Positions 57,046-64,000 of a stretch of DNA of 64,000 bases are shown piece by piece. The stretch spans positions 310,001 through 374,000 of the forward strand of contig JAJNNX010000018.1 of the NCBI GenBank assembly GCA_023159155.1, written 5' to 3'. Every line of letters begins with the position of its first letter. Within the stretch, counting starts at the first letter, position 1. The stretch is from Ustulina deusta. Taxonomy: Eukaryota > Ascomycota > Sordariomycetes > Xylariales > Xylariaceae. The translations under genes and the position numbers were made by a program. A model generated the notes under the pieces. The model saw only the letters and a program-made list of their open reading frames with translations. It was not told the origin of the DNA and made no database searches.

Positions 57046-60000
57046 GCCTTGGTAGCTGGAATGAGAACAGCATTTTGAAACATGATCTGCGCCGTAAACT
57101 CCGAATTACGAGCCTTTCTATTCTTAGTCTGTATCATATCGACAATGTGGATAATGCCAACCAGAAAGGCGTGAAGGGAGTGAATATTTTGCCAGTATCA
57201 ATCGGCCTTGCTGTCTCCAAGTTTCGGGTCCTGCTACCGGAAGAAGGATGCTTACTTTTTCCAAAGGGGGCTTATTAGTTGACTCGACGGAGACTTACTA
57301 ACGGCCTTACTAAAGTAGTGGCCATTAACACTACGACACTATCGCAATAAATTTAGCAAGCCTAGCACAAGCCACAAACAGTAGGATTTCTTACTACCAG
57401 TAGATTAATATTCGATGTCAGCATGTCTGTCAAGGCGCGTTGCACAACAGAGGGGGTTAATCGTACCCCTTACATAAGGTTCTGACACTCAAGCATGTTA
57501 CAATACATTTTCCTTGATTAAGGTGTTTGTTCCACGAACTGTAGGCTCGTGCCAGCTTGCTTAGTTTTTGTGAATATAATGTGGGAGACCTACGAGGTTT
57601 TTCCAATTATTACTGTACCTGCCACGCCAAACAAGCATTAAGGATTCAGCAGGGGATAGGTTCGGGTCATCCGGGGAAAACCAGAAAACATTATCTCCGC
57701 ATGTAACGCTAGTTGAGGCTAAGCCAATAAGTTTAGATTCCCCTGATTAGTTAATCAACCACATAATCAACATAAGATTAGCTCGATCAAAATGCTTCTT
57801 AGTTGTCTCACCTCACCCTAGCATGTTAATGCCCTATAATCTTGCGTTCATACACTACATAATCGATAATTTTGTCTAGATTCTGTGGGGTCAGGGTTAT
57901 CTCAAGGTTCCCATTCTACAGGGCGTATATGGTAATGGTGATATGTTCTATGCGAGAAGATATGTTTTATTATTGGCGAAAGCTGTTCATCGAGTGCTGC
58001 GTCATCGTTATTAGCGATGCTACGTTGATTGTGTATGCGTAGTGAGCTACACTTGATATGCCGACTATTTGCCTGGGATGAGGAAAGACAGGATCTTGGA
58101 AGCATATAGCCAGGTAACCAGGTCAATGTGTCCGTCGGAGTAGTTGTCATTGCTTAAACCGCGTGTAGACCGCGCTAAAGCAGGTAGCCTGAAAGGGAGC
58201 TGCAAGAACTCCACCTATATTTAGGCCCATGTGTTTGATCACACCTTGGTGCTATAGTATACTTACTTAAGTATGGCAACTCGGTCGTGCATACTACACG
58301 TGTACGTCGACCACGAGCTGAGGTGCCCCGTCGAGACCCAGATACCCGGACCTAGGCCTGAAATCAATGAAAGCGGAACCTGAGCTGGGCTAGTCGGCGG
58401 CCTGTGATTGGACGCTGAGAATTAAGCCGACACAAGCTTTCGCCAAGCTTTAGATAAGCCTTTTCCAAGCCTGCGAACTCCCGTGATGCCGCGGTGATGC
58501 CGTAGTAATTAGCGGAGGGAGATCTTACGGAGGATCTTCCCTGCTACCTACTATTTTAGAACAGTAAGTAGTGGGCAGGTGCTGGTAGCGTAAAGGATGG
58601 GGAAGGCACAGTCAGACTCCCACTGTATTTAGCTGGCAGGCTTACGCTGCAACCCCTCCATTGACAATACAACATCTTTTTGGCCTTGCAAGCCACTTTC
58701 TTAAGTCAGTCAAGGATTAAGCGAAGCCAGGCCCTCGCCTCGACTATCCACACTAAGAACTTGCCAAGTAGTAAGCAAAAGATTGCTAAGTCGAATTGCT
58801 CAGTGAGCAGGTGGCCAACTACCTAGAGTGTACAACTCCTTCAGCACGCTAGGACGGGCCTAGCGCCTCGGATTTTCGGAAACAACGTTGTGTCATAGCA
58901 ACTGCTCCGCACAAATACCGCTAGCTACTCCACACATCATTTAGATGGCACTCAAACTAGCCGTGTTCAGATGAGCTGGAGAGATGCCAAAAAAACAACG
59001 GGCACGCCACAAAGCCCACTAGCACAGCTCCCAATGCCTCAACCAATTACGAAACTTGCTGTGCCGACCATTAACGCCTCTGCCTTAGTAGAGTCCTCAG
59101 CTGACTTTTGGTACCTACCTTGGAGCGTACAGGAAGCCACTAGTAGTTACATCTGGAGCGACACCTACTAAAGCCAAACCGTTCTTTTTTATAATGTCCA
59201 CAGTGTGTCCAAAACTAACCTGCGTAGGAGTTGAAGGGTCGTACTGAGTAGACATCTAGTGAGCATTTTCTCCGATAGGTTTATGTTCCTCTCTATCCAG
59301 ATCATTTCCGAACACCTGAGGCGACTGGGGCGAGGGGCGAGAAGGGCATGTACCTACACTAGGCTCGATGTGCTGCGTAGTACCTAGCTTGAAAGTACTC
59401 TAAGCTATTTTTAGTAAAGTTTAGTATGCAATACGTAAGCTGCGCATACACATACCTAATAGAAGGTACCTGGAAACGGTTGTGGACCCCGCGCGGTGGA
59501 CTGCATGTCGTTACTCTCCAAACATCAATATCCCACTCGCTCTTCTGCACTACACTGGCCTAACTACGACCTATCGAAACTAGTAAGACTAATTTCTCAA
59601 CGCTAGGTCCTTACTCCAAGGACTAGCAGCCCGTGTTCTACCCAAGTATCTGTGCCTAACTCAAGGTCTACTGGCGAACAAAGCCGTGGCCCGCGATCTT
59701 ATCCCTGCAGAGCAGTTATTTCGTAGGTAGGAAGTATCAACTAACTCTCAAAGCGACGAAGAGGTCAAAGCGAAAAAAAAACAACCGCAAAAATCACGCA
59801 ACAAAACAAATGCTCACCAAAAAACTTTTCGTGTGGTGGTTGTAAGATACTTGCAAAGGTACTACCAGGCTTCTTTAGATCTATTTCGGCCTGGTTGACA
59901 AAGCTGTGGAGGCATGTGTGAGGCACTAACACGTTACCCGAGAGCTTGGTTACTGTCCGAGTATCGATTGCTTCTGGTACGTATGTATGTATGGGCTTTA

Positions 60001-63000
60001 GGGATAGGTTCGAGAGCTAAGCACCGGTAATGTTAAAAGTTTGGCTGCCTTCCAAATATTGGTGGCTTTAAGTAGATAAAAGGTCCCAAGTCCGCTCAAC
60101 TTTGTAAACAAACCCTTCCCTCAATGCTCTCTGTTAAAGGTAAGCTACTACAAAGCACGAGCTAAGCTGGGGTTTAGCTACAGCGATGGCTACACAATAG
60201 TGCCTAACAGTTTGCCAGATAACTTGGTAAGCGATGGTCTTTCCTATCTACAGTGTTTCAAGAACAGAGCACCAGCAGAAGAAGCACTCAATTTGGTAAT
60301 TATTAAACATCTATCCTAAGGGGTAGTTTTTGTAGGGTCCTATATATCTGGACAACGGTGTCCCTTTTGGATAGATGGGAGGGTTCAGGAATCAATTAAC
60401 TACCCTATTGAGTCCTAGCTACCTACTAATTACCTACTGGGTTCCAGACTAGCCTCTCTATTCACTCTAAGACAACTACTTCTGATGCGCTATACGGTAC
60501 GTAGCTAGCAATCCGTCCCGGTTGGCTATCAATGTTCTAGCAGAAAGTCCAACGCCAGAAAGACCGCCTATTAGCCAGAGGGTCTTGAGAGCGCCGATTT
60601 CCGAAAGGTACCTACGATAAGGATGGCAGAACCCAATGCTCTGTGAACATGAATTAGTTAGAGTGCTCAGTGGGTATAATCTGAGTCCTTCCGAGCTTGT
60701 CTGCAATTCAGATCTGTAGCGGAACACCCGCTACTTGTCCTGTGATACAAGTCAGTAGTTACCTAATGCAATGGGCTAAAAGTCAGCAATTCAGTGGGTT
60801 TAGCCCTGCATCCACAACAACTGCGATAACCACACCACCATGGCACTAATGACTATATAGAGGATGATTCGTCAAACGTAGCCCTTGATTACACCGAAGA
60901 ATATAGATATCTGACTAAAGCGGGGTTTAAATAGGGTGTACTGAAGATTCTGCTCTCTGCATAAATGGGAAACTATCTCGCTAGAACTCAGGAGACCGTT
61001 ATCAAGGGCTAAAACTAGAGCTTGGGGGAAATACTCGAATTACGAATAAACTTCAAAGGTGGCAAAGGTTCTTTAACCTCTCATAAGCTTCCTGTAATGA
61101 GAATGGAATAATAGGTCAATCTAGAAAACTAATTATCGGGCCTCGGAGGTTAGGGAGGCTGTCAATATGTCTCAGTTCGATATCGCGTATTTGCCTAGAA
61201 CAATCGTATAATTACCCAACACAACAACTATCTCCTGAATAGGAAAAGAAGCGGGTTGAATGAATTTTGGAACTAGAGTCTCTGGGCCTCGCACCAAATG
61301 ATTCTGCCGTGCTTGAGATAGTCAGCAGGACCAGCAATACGAACGGCGGTTAGACCCATATTGGAAACCATCGGATGAGCCGATTCAAATGCCACAAGCT
61401 ATCAGGGATATATATCACATCTATCCGATGGCAGTGGATATAGTAGGATTCTGTTTATTGAAGTGGTATGGGTGAGAGAAGAGTGACTTGAAATAAGGGG
61501 CGAAAGCCACTTTGTGGCCTCTCGCGTACAAAAAAAACATAAAAAACACAAAAAACACTGCGTTGCCTTTATGTATGAGGAATAATCAACCACTCCTTAG
61601 CTAGCATTCGCGTTGAACTAAATTTTTACTTTTACTCTCAACCGCTTAGTTCCCCAATATTAATTGCTAGAATTATGCTAGGAAGTGTAGGTTCGGCCTA
61701 TCTCCTAGTATAACGGCAAGAGAAGTGCCCTTTTTTTGCTGGCACGACCTACTTACAATTGCCCACTTCACCATAGATATGGGTGACCCACCCCTCTAGA
61801 TATCTGGGAAATTCATGAATTAATTGGAAAGACCTTCAAGGCTAATAGTTCCTCGGAGAGTTCGACATTATTGCAAATTAGCACTGTATATGTTCATAAA
61901 ACAGCTAAATCTTCAATTATATCGCTTTAAGTGGTCACATAGCATTTTCTCTAAAGTTGCGATAAATCTGAGTTGTCTATTGTTGGTATATTTGTGTGCT
62001 TGAAGGAGACCAACTAATCGGTCCAACAAGGGATAACATATATCCAACAATACATATATGTGAATATGGATATCGCTATAACCATGCCGCCGTTAGCTCA
62101 CCGTCATCGTGACTTTATATAAATTGCTAGTAATATTTTTCTCTCCATTCTCCGTTCTTAGGTCTTTGATTTCCCGCTCGTATTCTCAGCACTCCTTTAT
62201 AATTATGGTCCCAGCACGAATGATCCCATCGTTTCAATTCTTTCCAGCCGAAGTCCGCCAGATGGCTTAGAATGTTTTACTCTAGGTTATAGCGTGGTAA
62301 AGTTGACTATAACAATGGCAGGATCACTGTGAGGCGTCCTACAGAATAGAGGTTTTGAGGATAAGGGTAAATCTATTGACTGATTGATTCTTGCCCCCTT
62401 CGCGATCTAGAGCGGTCAAAACTAGATCTATTGTACAGCTTATGCCGATTCGAATTTGCAGATAACACAAAAAAAGAAGTTTCTTTTTTGATAACGCCTT
62501 ATTTTAGTCACCTATAGCATGGTCTTTTCGTCATATATGTTTTCTCTTGTTATAGATGTAGACCTCTGATTATTGGTAACTTCGCTAGATACCAAAGTCG
62601 TCGTATTCGTCTTGGCTTGGAGCCTTATGACGGGCTAAAAGATTATTCCCGACAGTCACTTGGGTACTGCACCAACTGATGCACGGTCTCATGGAAGGCC
62701 GCGCTATTTGTCTCCGCCAATTTCTAGATATTCTCGAGTTGGAGATGAAAAGTAGCTTCCTGTTAGCTTTGGCTCTGATCACTCATATCCCCGAGAAGGG
62801 TGTGGTATCGTGACCCATGGCTTGAATGTTGAAAATGATCAAAGCTAGAAACATTCGTCAGAACCCATATGTATTCCAGGCGTATTGTGGCCCTACCATC
62901 GTCTCAACGTACCAAACAAGGGTTAGCGCAGCAAGTTAGAACTAACGCACATCTCGACATCATCATCTTAAAGCGGCAACTGGACGAGTCGTCGGCGGGG

Positions 63001-63569
63001 TGATGAGGACGAAGCATGAGAATCAAAGTGATATCGCGCCGCTCTGATTTCGTAAGGAAGCAAGGGTGTCAGATTTATGACGTGACACGGTCCAGATCTA
63101 AGCAGAACCAAGCTAGTTGCCACAAAACAGAACTGCAGCACCATACCGCAACACTACTAGCAAAAGTAGAACGTAGTTAAGCCGGCCGCTTGACCTGTCT
63201 GCAGCTATTATATACGTACTGCGACACTAACGGATGAAATGGCCGCTCAACGGGAAGACAGGCAGGCAGACAATCGCCCTAGCAGAGGTAATAGAACTTG
63301 TTAGAACATGGACAATTTACATGGCTTCAATCAAGTGGTTTGGTGACTTGATCGGGAGATTTATTCGACTTTAAAGACCTTGGGCCGTCCGCGTTGCTGG
63401 AATGAAGGGGAGAAGGAGAGCTCGACAAGTACAACCTTCCACATTTTACTATATCGAGAATTCTCCAAGCCCTTGTTACAAGAGTGCCGGCCTATATCTC
63501 CCACTCGCCGTATGCCAGGTCCCTATCTAGATGCGCGCCATGCTCGTGTGTATGGATCGTGGCCTTTCT
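57046..63569. other. 6.5-kb region without a supported gene
   Basis: All frames are short or stop-rich. It holds the second copy of the dispersed repeat. Near 62200-62800 the plus strand has protein-like scraps (SFQFFPAEVRQM and FLDILELEMKSSFLLALALI) that could be a decayed F-box/2EXR-type gene, too weak to call. The region is AT-rich and looks like a second gene desert. Confidence 0.45.
58568..58700 (+). repeat. dispersed repeat, copy B
   Basis: This is the second copy of the repeat at 52762-52903, in the same orientation, about 1.7 kb beyond the 5' end of the GMC gene. Confidence 0.85.
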
Positions 63570-64000
63570 TTATAAACCCTTGGCCTTTTTACCTTGTATT
63601 ATTGCTGAGACTTCGTTCTCGTCGAGACCGGCTTTGAGCAACTCTTCCTGGAGGCGCTGCTCATACTCGCGGCTACGCTTTTCGGCCTCTTCTTTTTCCT
63701 TTAGGTCGCGCTCAGCTTCTTCTTTATATTTCTCAATAGCCTCTTTAGCCTCCCTCTCGCGGTTCTCCATTTCGGCGAGGGCGGCTTCCTCCTCCCACAA
63801 ACGATCAAGCTCTATCCTCTGCTTAATACGGTACTCTAGCTCTTCGCGCTCCGACTTCTCACGAATAGCGTCGAGCTCCTTCCTGGCCTCGCGCAGCTCG
63901 TGCTCCTCGCGCGCGGTCCGATCGCGACGCTTCTCATCTTGTTCAATCTTGGCGGCGAGTTTAAGTTCTTCAAGTTCCTTTTTCTCACGCTCAAGCTCGG
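63570..64000 (-). CDS. coiled-coil protein, 3' end only
   Basis: The frame is open from the window edge (64000) down to the stop at 63570-63572, about 143 codons of a longer gene. It is almost pure Glu/Lys/Arg/Ala heptads (for example ELEYRIKQRIELDRLWEEEA and EAIEKYKEEAERDLKEKEEA) and ends KAGLDENEVSAIIQGKKAKGL. A charged coiled coil closing in a short helix-turn of the type AGLDENEVSAII is frequent at the C-terminus of large fungal proteins of unknown role. The N-terminal domains that would define it lie outside the window. Confidence 0.8.
   Translation of the reverse strand, partial: ELEREKKELEELKLAAKIEQDEKRRDRTAREEHELREARKELDAIREKSEREELEYRIKQRIELDRLWEEEAALAEMENREREAKEAIEKYKEEAERDLKEKEEAEKRSREYEQRLQEELLKAGLDENEVSAIIQGKKAKGL

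Noticed and set aside
62160..62800. Scraps resembling an F-box/2EXR protein
   Set aside because: Only short disconnected segments with many stops; too weak for a pseudogene call.

Overview
The window looks like nuclear DNA of a filamentous ascomycete, most likely a Sordariomycete-type fungus. The genes carry short introns (about 50-120 bp) with GTAAGT/GTGAGT-like donors. Intergenic DNA is sprinkled with the palindromic motif TACCTAGGTA. The recognisable proteins are typical of fungi: a UAF subunit, a Swi3/Rsc8-type remodeller subunit, ETF-alpha, Arh1, DUF1275, a PEP-mutase/isocitrate-lyase protein, PLAC8 and a GMC oxidoreductase. The assignment to Sordariomycetes is inference. All exon maps were made by hand from frame and splice-site continuity.

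Region 1 (1-12.8 kb) is a compact housekeeping block. A Pol I factor of the Rrn5 type converges on a SWI/SNF-RSC subunit with SWIRM, ZZ and SANT domains. That gene is divergent from the mitochondrial ETF alpha subunit. ETF-alpha converges, with only about 75 bp between, on mitochondrial NADPH:adrenodoxin reductase (Arh1). Next come a four-helix membrane protein with a long disordered tail and a DUF1275 membrane protein, again convergent. The pairing of two mitochondrial FAD electron-transfer proteins is the clearest functional link here.

Region 2 (12.8-41 kb) is gene-poor and repeat-rich, with scattered islands. These are an isocitrate-lyase/PEP-mutase family enzyme with a good TATA box, phosphoserine aminotransferase, an HxxxD acyltransferase, an intron-bearing tRNA, two small proteins that look like PD-(D/E)xK nuclease folds, and an unrecognised helical protein. 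Between them lie decayed genes (a four-repeat Myb/SANT pseudogene with a CAA-to-TAA-type nonsense change, and a fragmented large gene at 20.2-22.5 kb), a 342-bp MITE-like element with 48-bp terminal inverted repeats and a telomere-like core, a possible solo LTR, and two copies of a fold-back element built from 18-bp units. A 16-bp tandem repeat lies beside the second copy. This is the accessory-looking part of the window.

Region 3 (41-57 kb) returns to intact genes: a PLAC8 cysteine-rich protein, a small secreted ricin-B-type lectin, a low-complexity hydrophilin-like protein with repeated YNVL..GTPSG motifs, a 1093-residue disordered protein with one C-terminal membrane segment, and a secreted eight-exon GMC oxidoreductase. 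A roughly 140-bp dispersed repeat lies on each side of the GMC gene.

Region 4 (57-63.5 kb) holds no gene I can support. The window ends inside the 3' end of a coiled-coil gene on the minus strand.
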